A DNA stretch of 64,000 bases, from assembly GCF_910592395.1 (NCBI RefSeq), contig NC_088313.1, positions 14,214,437-14,278,436 on the forward strand. The letters are read 5' to 3'. The DNA comes from Lineus longissimus. Its lineage: Eukaryota > Nemertea > Pilidiophora > Heteronemertea > Lineidae. Position 1 is the stretch's first letter, and each line of letters starts with the position of its first letter. Position numbers and translations under genes: made by a program. Below the pieces are notes generated by a model. The model was not told the origin of the DNA. It saw only the letters and a program-made list of their open reading frames with translations, and did no database searches. Below are positions 1 to 12,600 of the stretch, in pieces.

Positions 1-1401
1 TCACATCTGTCTCCGCCGACGTTGTCCTGTACATATGTCCTAGCAGACGATTTTTAAAATCATGATGTCCCACACCCGCACTTCAGTGGCGCCGGTGTGA
101 ATGAATCTACTTGCGTGAATGGTCAATGGCTCATGACGTCATGAAATAATTGCGTCACGAGGAAGGAAACAATGGGAATCATGGTAACTGTGGTTGCGGT
201 GCGTCGTGAAAGCAGGATCGGCAAGCGCGGCCCGTATGGAATGCAACAAACTGTACCGGAACCGGAACTGTCATGGGTCTGCACAAATTTTTTCAGATTC
301 GATGGACATGATGGATATATGAATTTTGTTTACACTTTATACACATACGTAACCATTACACTCACTACGTTGTGTGAGTTATAAGAAGAAGAAGGTGCAG
401 CAGCCTCACCCAGAGTGTGATCACGAAAGGAGGGGAGTCTACCCCAATCATCTATACTAGGCCTATAATGGACGAATTGTTGTCGCGAAAAAGGAGGTGA
501 ATTGGGTTTCAAAATGTGACCTCAGAAATGCGTTGAATGTTTGCAACTTTTGGCTTAGTACATGTGGATCCTATCCAGGAGTGTCCTTGAAGGTGGTGAT
601 AGGTTGAATATATCGGAATATCTCGGATAGTTTAGGAAAGTTTCCACTTTCAGGAGAGCATGCTGACTGAAGAGCTGCATGTATAGTCTGAGGTCCCGGT
701 TTCGTTACCCGAACGGTACAGCTACACCCTTGTGATAGAGAGGGCGACTCAGCGTACGTTTCTTCCGGTGTCTCCGGTTTCTTCCTTCTCACATTAAAAT
801 TGCACGATATTGTTTTCTTTGATTTGGGAGGGGAAAACAGACATCCCCTCAAATTACCACTTGAAGAACTGAAGAGGAGCCTGAGCAACAATTTAAGTAT
901 ATCATGGTTATGGCGTGCGGGGAGAATTTGATGTTGGAGACATGAAAAATTATTTATTGTCCATTAAAAAGGACAGATGGCAGTTAGAGCAAACTCAGAT
1001 ATTGTGGTTTTAGCATTTATCAGCGCGGTTAAGACTGAACTCGAACGTAAACGTGAATGACGTTTATGTTGAAATGAATTACCAACACTAACGAACAGAG
1101 CACATGTAATTTATTTACATTATTAATCAACAGTTATTATTATGAATTTACAGGTTAATCAATCAACACGTTAATGATCACATGCAGGTTTAATATCGAT
1201 ACTGTATGATATCATGGTCATCCCTCTTTATGACGTACTTCGGTATACTACGCAGGTGGTCAAGCGACTCCCAAAACGTTTCCGTCAATCTCCAACCATG
1301 TCCCGCAATTAGAGAGGTTCGGATTTGGATCCGAGAACTAACACAAACGAGGTGATTATTTCTCGGGTTGATGTCATCAAGACTGTCAAGTTGATGACGC
1401 T
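1..1401. other. Non-coding flank at the left edge
   Basis: No coding segment is recognised. Short open frames at 172-384, 330-512 and 571-891 resemble no family I know and lack splice or codon support. The sequence is AT-rich intergenic DNA downstream of the nAChR gene. Confidence 0.5.
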
Positions 1402-1640
1402 GTCGTGGTGTAGTGGCAAGGAATCTCGACTAGCGGTCAGGAGATCGCTTCGATACCCACGTTCGGCGTAAGACTCTGGTCTGGTCGCTTCAGAATGCAT
1501 GCCTTACTCCACCCAGGTGTAAATGTGTACTGGTCAAAAGTGCTCAGATTGTAGGGCTGGTAGAGCATTTCGTCTGAGGTAACCCAACCGAAAACTTCCA
1601 TCGAATCTTACACTGCACGATACAACATCAATATTTATTC
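1402..1640 (+). mobile_element. tRNA-derived SINE
   Basis: The first ~70 bases look like a degenerate tRNA. An A-box-like TGGTGTAGTGG lies at about 1406-1416 and a B-box-like GCTTCGATACC at about 1447-1457, which is normal RNA polymerase III promoter spacing. The head is followed by an unrelated body containing CTCCACCCAGGTGTAAATG (about 1508-1526), a motif I associate with marine-invertebrate SINE bodies. The 3' boundary is approximate. Acceptor-stem pairing is poor, so this is a SINE rather than a working tRNA gene. Confidence 0.6.
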
Positions 1641-4600
1641 ATGTAACAAATGAAATGGCAAGGTACAGCAGTTATTTGATACAACATTCACTATTTTACA
1701 TGTCATTATTCGTCTCGGACTAAAATCGAATCTCGAATAAATCGTTTAAATTAAGTTCTGAGTTGCTCACAAATATCGCATACATGTCTTGCTTATAAAC
1801 TGATAATCAGGAGCATTATTAGTGAGATTGTGAAACGTCCCGAGTACGTTCGTATTTTGGGCAGTTCTTAACCTCTCTATTTTCTGTACAAAGTAAGGGA
1901 ATATGGTACAATTGTAGTCCCGGTACAATTAAATACACCCTCTGTGTGCAGTAATGTGTACTGCCTGCGAGCTGTTTTCCACAATGAAGGGGCTATATAT
2001 AATTGTACAACGATTATAACCTTACCACATGACTTTACCTTACGAGTATATCTGCTTTCGTTACTAATACCGTATATAATCTGTATATAATCAGTTTTAG
2101 ATGTTAGATATGTATTCCTAGTACATTTGTATTTTTATCTTCGTGGTTTCCTGATTGTGTTCCGACAAAAGAATTTCATTTCATTTTGATTTTGTGTCAC
2201 TTCACTTCATTTCGTTTCGTTTCGTTTCGTTTAATATAATATGATATAATATAGTTTCGTTTCATTTCATTTCGTTTCATTACCTCCATTTTATTTGATT
2301 TCATTGATATTTAGTGGACACATTTGGTAATTCTAGCGAAGATGGGCATATGTACAAAGGGGTTTAACGCTGTCTAAAAGATCACAGATTATGCTATGAC
2401 AGTACATACACTCTAATACATAGAAATGCATTATGCTTTATGATACATAGTACATTCTTATACATAATACCATAAAGAAATAAACGTGAAGTTATCACTT
2501 CAGTTCGCGGCGAAGATCCAAGGCGATTTGACCGATTTTCTTAGAACCGCCAGAAGAAATTAAATGCCAATTCACACATCTGTGGTTATAGCTTTGTGGT
2601 TATTCCTTTATGATATTAGCCCTTGTGCATAACTGGTGTGAAAGCATATCTTCCCTCCTAGCAAAAACATCCAGAGATATGATATGTTGTAGTCTCTTAA
2701 GGAGACGGGTTGGCATGCATTGGAGACCTAACAAATATATGGTGGTAGGAAAACGCAGATATACAAATACATTAACTTTTTAAAATCATGCGTATTCTTA
2801 TATACAACATCATAATATTATTGTCAACACCAACGGCCAAATTGACCGACCTATCCACCGCTGTGTCGGCGCAATTGACCAGATACACTAGATTCGAAAT
2901 TATCACTTTACAGTGTCCACCCAGTTAAGTGAGCTTGATTGCCAAATACCATATTATATTATTTTCTCATCAATATCCTGAACGGCTCTTCAGAAGAAAC
3001 CTGGGGGACAAAAACAGCTGTGTCACGCGCGCTCAACGGACACTGTATATCGAACATGCAATACTTCTCCGAGTACAATGAATCAGCGCTACAAGCGGCA
3101 GACGTTGGAACCATTCCAAATTTTGTGTCCAGCTTGCGCATTAAAAAGTCGTTGTAAATGTAGTTATGTATTCGCATGTACGGAAGCGTACGCATGCGTA
3201 TAACCAGATACAAAATTTTAAATATTTGGTTCTACTTCCTGCCGATAGTGGCGCTGATTTAACGCCATCAAAGAAGACAAATGGAAGCGTTCTAAGTTCA
3301 TCTTAATTGTAAACTGTTTTGGAGAAAGTTTATTGATTTTGAGGTTTTTCAAAGTCGAACGATGTTATAGTTATGGGTTCCTCCCACACAAATGCGGTAA
3401 AATCCAGATGGTTTAAAAACTAACTTTAAAGCCGTGAGGAAGAAACAAACCAAAGGAGTCTTGCCCATGAAATAAAATACTCTAGTTTCGCCGAACTAAG
3501 ACCTTATCTGAATGTTCAGTTCGAGTTAGATATTATATGCAAAACGGTCATTTGGTGACATTCAACACATTACTACAACCAAAATTAAATTGCCACATGT
3601 TGTCCGATGGTCATGACATCATCATCCTGTTCCGACTTTGTTTAGATGTCGATGTAATTAATCAACCGGTCTTAGTTCCGTGAAACTAAAATAGAGCATA
3701 AACATCGCTGTGTACAAATTCAAATAATGGTCAACAAATAATATCACTATAAATCATACAAATATTTCAACAAAATTCAAAATAGGAATTGTAAATTATA
3801 ACAAGTTGGTATAACCAAGGACCTGGATTTTGTGGTTGTACATTTTTAAAACCGTGGTTGTAATTGAAGTATCATTTTCTGTGCATTTTACATTGGGCCT
3901 CGTTCTAGCTACAGCGGCTTTGCTGTCCTAGCCATAACCACTTTGGTTGGTACAAAATATGAAAGCGGTCACAAAGCAGTTTAAATCACTTTCAATCAAT
4001 GAGTTGGAGGTGTTGTGGAATAGAAATTGATGTCACATGGCGGCATTGCTTGTCACAACAAACACCATTTGGGTGACAAAACGTAACACCGGTGTAACGT
4101 CTTTGAGTGTTTCTATTTCTGAGTGTTTCGACTCTTTGTTTTAGAACACTGAATAACAGATTAGCACGTTTAAAAAAATGTAAGTCATGCTCTCTTGAAT
4201 TCTATTGTATGGAAACACTAAAATATGGGGAATAACAAAAACGTTTCACCGGGAATGTGCCGACTCTAAACAACAATAAATCAGCAAATTTAAACATGTA
4301 ATCAATTATCCTTGGAACAAGGTCAGAAGTTGTTTTAGGTTCTCCGATCTGAGACCGTTTGATTATTACTATCAAGAGAACAAACCATTGCCAATCCAGA
4401 ACTCGTCGTCGTCACAATCGGGCGGAACTGAACTATATTTTCACGCTACATGTAGCTTTAAATCATATTATCACGAAAGGAAAATCAGGCAAAACACGTC
4501 ACTCTCTCTCAAAAAAAATCACAAAAGATAAAATGTAATAAAGAAAGCCGGAATAATGGGGAACCCCTTGCACTATTACAAATCGTTTTGGAACACTTTG

Positions 4601-4689
4601 AAAGAAGCGAAGTTGTAGCGGAATCATAATTAAAAACACGCCCACGCTATAAGTATACAGGCAAAAGTGTCTAACATCGAAGCTATGAA
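1641..4689. other. Non-coding interval, no gene seen
   Basis: AT-rich sequence with many stops in all frames. The only clear structure is the TTTCR microsatellite at 2190-2300. The open frames at 2939-3157 and 2959-3213 overlap on opposite strands and match nothing recognisable. Confidence 0.5.
2190..2300. repeat. (TTTCR)n pentanucleotide microsatellite
   Basis: Imperfect tandem TTTCG/TTTCA units run from about 2190 to 2300, interrupted by an AT-only stretch of ATATAATATGATATAATATA. This is a simple-sequence tract with no coding potential. Confidence 0.85.
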
Positions 4690-5240
4690 GGGTATTAACT
4701 ATCACAGATTCTACCATGGGCTTTCAACGATCTATGATGGCGAATCTCTATCATAGATTCACTGATGGAAACCACATGGCCGAATCTACCATGGACCCAC
4801 CATGGTGGAATGCGTTATTAAATTTTGACGTATCATCATAGGATTTTAACACTTGTAAACACAAACCACGCTGTCAGTGTCACCTTTCATAGAGCTGAAT
4901 AAAATGCCCCAAAAAGCCACAGAAAGGTGCAAGCAACAACTGGTCAGAAAAGGAGACCAGAACGTTGTTGGCCCTGTGGAGTAAAGAGTTTTTAACCAAT
5001 TCCACCCCGACCGTGAACAAGGCGATATGGACTGTTACACTATTGGGTTATTATAAACTTTGATGTTTATGCGCACTAATATGGGACCCACCGTCATAGA
5101 GGCTCTGATGAGATTTCAATAAGAAGTTTCCATGGGCCATCATAGAACCTATGATGGCCCATAATAGAATCTACGATGGGAGATCCGATGTAAAACGTGA
5201 TATGTGATGATCATCATAGATTCTATTCTATGGGCCCATG
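4690..5240. repeat. Palindrome-rich repeat, CATCATAGATTCTATGATG family
   Basis: Both ends of this ~550-bp segment are packed with short imperfect palindromes built on ATCATAGATTCTATGAT and CCATGG. They cluster at 4700-4805 and at 5090-5240, with unrelated sequence between. The same words recur upstream of each UGT gene (about 43850-44260 and equivalents). The layout suits a non-autonomous DNA transposon with compound inverted ends, but I found no clean target-site duplication. The transposon assignment is inference. Confidence 0.45.
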
Positions 5241-6152
5241 ATGCTTTGACGAAAACCTTTGCCTGCACCCAAGCCTCGCTTTTTCAGTTTCTTCCGTGTT
5301 TTGATTAAAGAATTTTTGTTGTTGTATCCAAAGCAGTTCACCTTTAAGATGGACAAACCGCCATCTTTGATTCCGAAGCCCTTTCGTTCTGGTGCCGAAC
5401 CCACAACCTCGAAGACACGTGACCTTCATGCTCTGCATGCAGGAAGGCAGGGGATTGGTCATCCTGAATGTCTGTTTGACGCCATGCGTTCAAAACGAAG
5501 GCAATATGGCGTTGTAGGTCGATGTAACCCTGTTTGCGTCTCAAGCAAATGCCCGGTTCAAGACAAGACCTATGACCGATGCCGCGTCTGGAGGGAGAGC
5601 CATTAATCATGGATAAGTAGACCAACAAGTCCCAGAAACTAAGAGCACGCCAAGAAAAATATCTGCGAAGTCGTGTCGGAAAGGTCTTTGAAGGGTTACG
5701 CCATTCGTAAATGCTGGTGGTCCAGGAAAAATAAGTAGGCCTAAGACGTTAAACAGCTTTTACTAATTGCTTTTAAACTTTTGATTTAATTTAATTGCCT
5801 ATACCACGAACTTATAGAAAGAAGCCCGTACTAATAAACATTCGCGAACTCAAAACTTGGCGTCTGAGTTTGAAATGGCAAATCGCATTTCCTATCAGTT
5901 CATCTACTCGCTCGTGACTCAATTCGGCAATCTTTCACGGTTATCCTTATAACGGATGTCCCAAGAAATATTTCTGTGACGTCATTTTCAGACAAGCAAT
6001 GTTCGTCAGGATGTCCAACTCAGGGCAGTGGACCAATCAATTGGTCTGTCATGGGTAGTCGGTCTAAGGACGGGGCATGAACCGGTCTCGCGGGCTTCAA
6101 ACAGGGCGTGTCATTCACACTTATCAACAGACCTATTGCGCACATAACAGTT
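5241..6152. other. 3' flank of the nAChR gene
   Basis: No recognised gene. Open frames on both strands at 5259-5628 overlap and have no family resemblance. About 5695-5735 contains a copy of the TACGCC.TTCGTAA end motif found at several other sites in the window. It should include the receptor 3' UTR, but I could not place a convincing AATAAA signal. Confidence 0.4.
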
Positions 6153-6619
6153 TCAACTACTCAGAATGATAGGGATGAGGACGAGGAAGATGGAGTTAAT
6201 AAGAACGATGGTAACAAAGTAAAAGATCAACAAAAACCGGTCCAGAATACGGGCCGCCATTTTCCATTCGTCCTCTAGGGCGTTCATGTAGTCTTGTCCC
6301 ATCCTGTCATCACTCTCGTAGCTGTCGCGCCGGAAGTCCTTGTTGACGATGTTGTTGATATAGGGCTCTGGTTCCATGATGAGTGTCTTGCTGATGATGT
6401 TGTTGGTGGTGTGGTGGTTGGTGCTGAATCGCCTCATGTTGTGCGCGTGGATGTGGCGCTGGCGGTTCATGCAGATTACGCGGGCGAGGTAGGAGAAGAT
6501 GAACTTCCGGACATTGTCTGACATGATGGCCCGCCCGCCAATATTGTACACGTGGATGATGATGACGGAGAGGATGACTGCTAGGGCGGACATGCCCATC
6601 AGCACACACAGATAAAGAG
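6153..6619 (-). CDS. nAChR exon 6 (TM3, cytoplasmic loop, TM4)
   Basis: A 467-bp terminal exon (residues 308-462 plus TGA at 6155-6153), preceded by a CCTTTCAG acceptor. It encodes TM3, a basic and His/Asn-rich cytoplasmic loop, an acidic amphipathic stretch (MNALEDEWKMAARILDR, the usual MA-helix position) and TM4. The protein ends only a few residues after TM4. Confidence 0.93.
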
Positions 6620-9600
6620 CTGAAAGGTAAAAAAAATCAGCTGAGATATTGTATTTCACTCCATAAAATGGGATTCCGAATCACTTTGCAAACCAATGAT
6701 TTTTGTCGCCGCGACCTGCGACGTAGCCATGGCATAATGGACGTATGTAAATGGGTGACATAATGAACGTGTCACTGCGCTGACGACCAATAGTGCTGCT
6801 GGCCAAAAGCCACTCTTGAAAAGAAATCATACTGGAACAGGAAGATACCCTGATGTTGCTTCGAAGGATCTTAGCAGTTCTTTTCGATGCGCTAAAATGA
6901 AAACCCTTCGATATTTGAAATATGGTTTCGTGCAAACTGTCTAGTTCCCAAAAACATCGCACATGCAGCAGAATGTTGTAACTTTTTTCTTTAGCGGGCA
7001 GGTAAATTCACAAGTTACACAAGCTGAACGCGGGCTAATCCAAGAGGTCATCCGATCAGGGCAATCTCAATAACACCGACCCCCATGAATACGTTTTGTG
7101 GGGGTCTTTAGGCCTAAACCATCGAGGGGTGAAAGAAGTTTGTGAATCAGTTAGAGAACTTACCAAGAAGAGGTAGCTCATCAGATGTCTTTGGGATGTT
7201 ATCAGCGACGAGTAACAGAAACACAGTGAGTGTCAAGAGGATGCTGATGCCCAAAGACACCCTCTCACCAGAGTCCGGGGGTACACAGAACACAGTCACA
7301 GCCAACAATGAGATCATGACGCACGGCGTCAAAATATTGATGACGTAATAGCCACACTTCCGGGTTATATGGAAGTCAATGTGGATCCGGGTCGTCCAGA
7401 AGCTTTCATATGTTGGTTCCTTTTCCCAGATGGCCGTGACGTTTTCTAGTCTCCATTGGTCGCTACGTTTGTAGACATCCAGGTTGACCGTGTCCCCGCC
7501 GGGACGCTTTAAGAGCTGGACCTGATTGGCCGTGTGCGTGAAAGACTCGAAGGTCATCTTGCAGTGTTGTCTGTCGAAGGGGAAGTAGGTGACGGTGATG
7601 CTACAGGATGTCTTGTAGGTCCCCCCGGGCGTCCACACCATCTTGCCCTTCGAGTTGAGGATGACGCCATACTTGACGTAACTTGCAAAAATGTAATAGC
7701 CGTAAACTCTGCAAAGAAAAAGCTTATACATATACCTCGTTTTTTGTTGTAATTAGTATTTTATTGTATAACTCGATGAATACTGAAAATTGAATGCATA
7801 TATCTATTATTGCAGTCATGCATTTGTTTTTCTTTTTTGATAGGTGCTACGTGCAGGGTTCAAGGTGTACCTAGAACACTTTATTAACTGTATAATCACT
7901 CCAAAATGAAAAGCAAATCAACAATAGTGCCATTAGAAATTGCTAAAAGAGAGCTTTCCAATCAATGGTCGCGACAGAGTGTGGGTTTTGATGATTATCA
8001 TTGTTTGAGACGAATTTCGAAGTGTCTCGATTCAGATGATGCCTTTTTTGACACGAGAAATCGCCCATTTGCAGATCACTGTATGCTCCTCCGAAAACGC
8101 CCGCAAACGAACAATTATTGTCGCAGCGAACTACAATCATGATCGCATGCAACAATTATCGCTCGTTTTCTTGGCGCTTTATACTCACGCGTTGAATAGA
8201 GCAATGTCCGGTAGCCACACTGTCTGACCAGGGACAACGACCTGCTCAAGTCCCCCGTACTCCTTAGGATCCCACGCAAGTCGGTAGTCGTCCCACGACT
8301 GTGGAAGGAGAAGAATGAATTAGACAAGAAAACAACACCGTAGGAGTAAACATATAATCATTTTTTTTTAGATCAATGAGTATCTCCTGATTCCTTGCCA
8401 ATTTGTGGTGAGTAAACATCACCCAACTTTGACAATTTATTTAGCCCACCCCAGCCGTATATCGCGATGAAACCATAACCTATCATAAAATCTGGATTAA
8501 CTATTTAATGCAACGACCGGTCGCTGACAATGTGACCTAGGATCACGTGACTTGACGTCATCACGTTACCTGCTGTGAGTCACTTACCATTACCAAGAAC
8601 CAACGTGTGTACATATATTCCATTTTTTCGTCCTGAAATGTACAGCAAATTAAGTACATGCATTATACATGTATACAATCAGTCATAGGAAATTAGAAGC
8701 AATATTCTTTTGCCTATAACTGCAAATCTGCTTTTAGCAGCACTGTCTACCTGATCAGACATTCTATCATAATTTTATAAACGCCTATCGCAACCTCCAG
8801 TAGCATCTTTTTTCATTCGTAGCTGGCTATCGGGTAGATTGATGCAATATCTGGCAATAGACTTCGTGCTCGGATGCATTATGCTAGCACCAGGTCCAAA
8901 CAGATGAATACTGCCTTTAATGTACTGCTGGGGCGCCAGCGATCTTTATTTGACAGTAATCGACCTTCATTTTGAAATCCATCTGGACAGAATACACTTC
9001 TTGATTTTTGCCCCTGTTCCCCATCTTACCACTGTCATAATCTTCTTGAGGTAGATCTGAAGCGTGATATTGCTGGGTTGTGTCGAGTTTGCACTCGGCC
9101 GGACGAATTTATTGTAGTGTTTACCCAAGATGTCACTGAACAGGCGATGCTCGTCGCTGTCTTTCGGCCGGACTGAAAAGATTTAAAACAGAAAGAACTC
9201 ATCAACCGATTTTTAACATTTCTTTTGGGAATAAAAAAACTGACGGTTACATTAGTGCCACTTCTGTTTGTTTGTTCGCTTATAAATGATTGATTTGCTA
9301 GTGTAACATTACTCCAATCAATAACAGTAGCCGCAACGTCTGAACTTTGATGCTGCTAGCATGACGTCACATCCGCTAATATGGCGGCTGCTTTTTTGAA
9401 CAGATGCTGGAATTCTTTCATGCAGATTTACCTGAGTGCATGTACATCGATGTACACTTTTACTACAGATTGCACAGCGAGTTTTGGGTCAGATTAGGTT
9501 GAACAGGACAATGAGTTAAGATTACCAATTTTGTTACGCTGTACAACAGAAGAAAGGGGCTTCTTAGTATGATGATTCAGCACTTTTTACCTTGAATCAA

Positions 9601-12600
9601 ATTACATTATGGAACATATACGTAGATTTAAGATACGTTTGTTTCAAGTAAGCGTGGAATAAGGAGTGTTACATATATATATACATTTGGCTTCAAGCAG
9701 TGTTACCAGATCAAAATATTTTGTAACAGACATCTTGGCGCGTGCAGCAATGTAAACAGATTTCTATCTTCGATTCTAATTAGCAGACGATAGCTTTGGG
9801 CGATTATGACGGAACGATTAGAACGCCTGCCAATGTAATCACGATTTGCACCTTTAATGCTTGTAATCGCCCCAGTTGCTGTAGGGATGGTGTCAGATTT
9901 TAAACTCAGGGGTCGTGACTCCATGTGTTACATTTAGTTATCAATGCTTTGAAAAAAATGGTACTGCTTGCTTATATTATGCATTTCGTGAAAATGTGGT
10001 TTTCAGAGGCAACTAGATTTTAAAGGGTACGCCGGTCGTAATTATTGGTGTTCCGGAGAAATAGAAATCTAAATACACAATATCGGAGTGAAGTTATCGT
10101 CATGGGTCTCTCTTGAAGCACAATTTTATCCGCCACTCAGGAAGGACACTTTTTTGGGGGGGGGGGGGCATTTACGACTGCTACATACACCGCTCCTTTC
10201 ATGTGCTGCTGCAAAATCTTCAGGTTTTGGTGACTACAGGTGTGTACACACTTTTAGAAATGCAGGATTTTTGAGGTGTTAAAAAAACCTTGAGGGCGTT
10301 TTCGGCAATCACGAATAATGCACCCCATACGTAGAGGTTACCGAACGACTTCTACGGGGTGGATATTTGTGTTGAAAGGTTAAGGTAAAAATCCTTTATT
10401 TCGAAGAATTTACGTGTTTTCAATCAGCTACATTTATCCTCGCACCATCAACCGCTGTGTGACTAATCTAATATTCTGACAACAGCTATGTCTCGAAACA
10501 AAATGAAGCAGTAAAAAGCGAAAATTCCTTTTTACCGTTCTCCGAAAAATAGCTCACACACGTGCTTAAATTGGATACTACACATGCATCGTATTTTTTT
10601 CCTCACTGTATCTGTTCGTAATCCTTAAAAGTTTTGTCAACATCGATGAAACTAAACTAGATTAAGGAATCCATTAAACCCCGCTGCAAAATGTAATAAT
10701 CTTAGAAAACTTCAGAGACGTGCTTAGTACTGTGACCTTTTCAAATTGATATCCTCAATAATTCTTTTTTCTCAACAAACGCATCCGGCGAATCAATGTC
10801 GTATTCTCCGCGGAACGCCATACCTCCGTGGAGACAACTATCTGATTTGCGTGGGGAAAACAACAAGGCACAGGAAAAAAAGAAAAAAGAAATTTCGCGT
10901 ATGAAAGAGATACGTTCGTATTTAATCGTGGCTCAGGAAAATACAAATGCAAGTGTTCACAATGTCATAGTGCAGTCATGATGCACGCAAATTTGTTGAA
11001 ACGTGGTATCTACAGTGTTTGTACATCTGTCTTCACAACGGAAATGTTGAAATTAATATTCAGTAACAGCTAGGTACACATTTATACATTGGAAATTTGT
11101 GTAATCCCCCCCCCCTCCCAAGAGACTTTTGCCCCCCCCCCCGACCAAATAGCTAGCCGTACGCCTCTGCCTGTGACGCGGAGTGTGGATATGGAACTCC
11201 AGCTATGTGAGGCGCGGATTGTTGGAATGCTGATGCATGAGCCACGCGGTGAGGAATACCGATGGGAACGCATCCCGTAAATTAATTCAAATCAAATTAC
11301 ATGTTTCTCATCTGCATGAAACCCATCTGAAGTATTCCTTTGTAGATTCGTAATATATAAATCAAATTTGCAGTTTCGGATCATCTATTTAAATGGAGTC
11401 TTCTCAATTATCTTTGACGGAACAGACGGGCGTGTTACTGGCAAGACTCGTGCTCTTCCCAGCGTATATTCACATATCGTTATTTTCTAATAACCGCTGG
11501 CATGGCCATTACGTACATTTCCCTTTGCCAGTTTGGCGGCCCACCCGCCCCCATGAAGCTGTATCGTGGGGGTCGATCTTATCAAAATGTGCTCTGATAA
11601 CAATGAAATTTAGAAAATAAAGGTTTCTTAGCTTCTGGAATCCTTTTAGGGTTTTTCAACTACCACAAATATGCACCCCGTAGACATTTTTCAGGGAAAA
11701 GAAACCACTAGGAGTTTGTCATTTCTCTGAAAAATTTCTACGGCTGTTTTGTTGGCTGAAAAAAACCTAAATGGTTTTTCAGAAGCTCAAACACCTTTAT
11801 GTTTAAGAGTGAAAGGGTTAATTTCTACTTGGTACCAATGATATAAGCCCACAGTCACTGAGAAAATTAGCATTGCATGCGTCAAAGTTCACCACTGACA
11901 TGCAACCAAATGACCCCACTTGTTGTGCTCCCGCAGACCGATAAATATACACAAATTATTTGCTGATTGACTTATTCCGCGACGCCACCCAATACAATGC
12001 GGATTGACACTCATCAGTGATATTTATTCGATGATCGAATTAGGCTGCGGGTAGTCTTGATCTTCATGCGACGATTCGTACAATCCTACTGTCTGGCCTG
12101 CCTCGAACGCCTGTGATTACTTCTAGTGGGGTGCTATATAGGGTACTAGTGCACCCACAGGGCACCCTAGCATTAGGGTGCAATAGAAATCTTTCTTTAG
12201 GGATGCACTTGCAGTACGAGTTACCTTGACTTATTTTTCTTGTTGCTAACTTTCAGACGGGACAGTGATGACTGGGTGGAGCAACAACCAAGCATTGGAA
12301 CCGCATTTTACATCGAGTTAATCAATTTTGTTTCATAGCACCCCAAGCCGAGGTTAAATAATGCCAACCACCGAGAGAGAAAAACTGACAGGGAAAAGTT
12401 TTAGTGCACATGACTTGTTGCAAACAGGGCCAAAGTCGAAAGGATATGCTGGACAGGTCTGAGATGAAAGAGATCTCTCGATTATTGTAAGGCATATTTA
12501 TCGATGACTGCGTCCCTGCCAGTAAATGGAAGAAAGAGAAGAAGAGGATTGGATCTGCATTTGCCCGATTCGACAAGTAAATCAAATCGGGAAACTTGGG

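Noticed and set aside
1402-1475. Functional tRNA gene
   Set aside because: A and B boxes are present but acceptor and anticodon stems do not fold properly, and a SINE body follows. Called a SINE instead.
5259-5628. 115-aa plus frame and overlapping 94-aa minus frame
   Set aside because: No recognisable family, no splice context, and both strands are open by chance over the same bases.
6294-6609. Plus- and minus-strand overlapping frames in nAChR exon 6 (75 and 99 aa)
   Set aside because: Shadow frames of the receptor exon. The receptor frame has transmembrane helices and a phase-matched splice acceptor.
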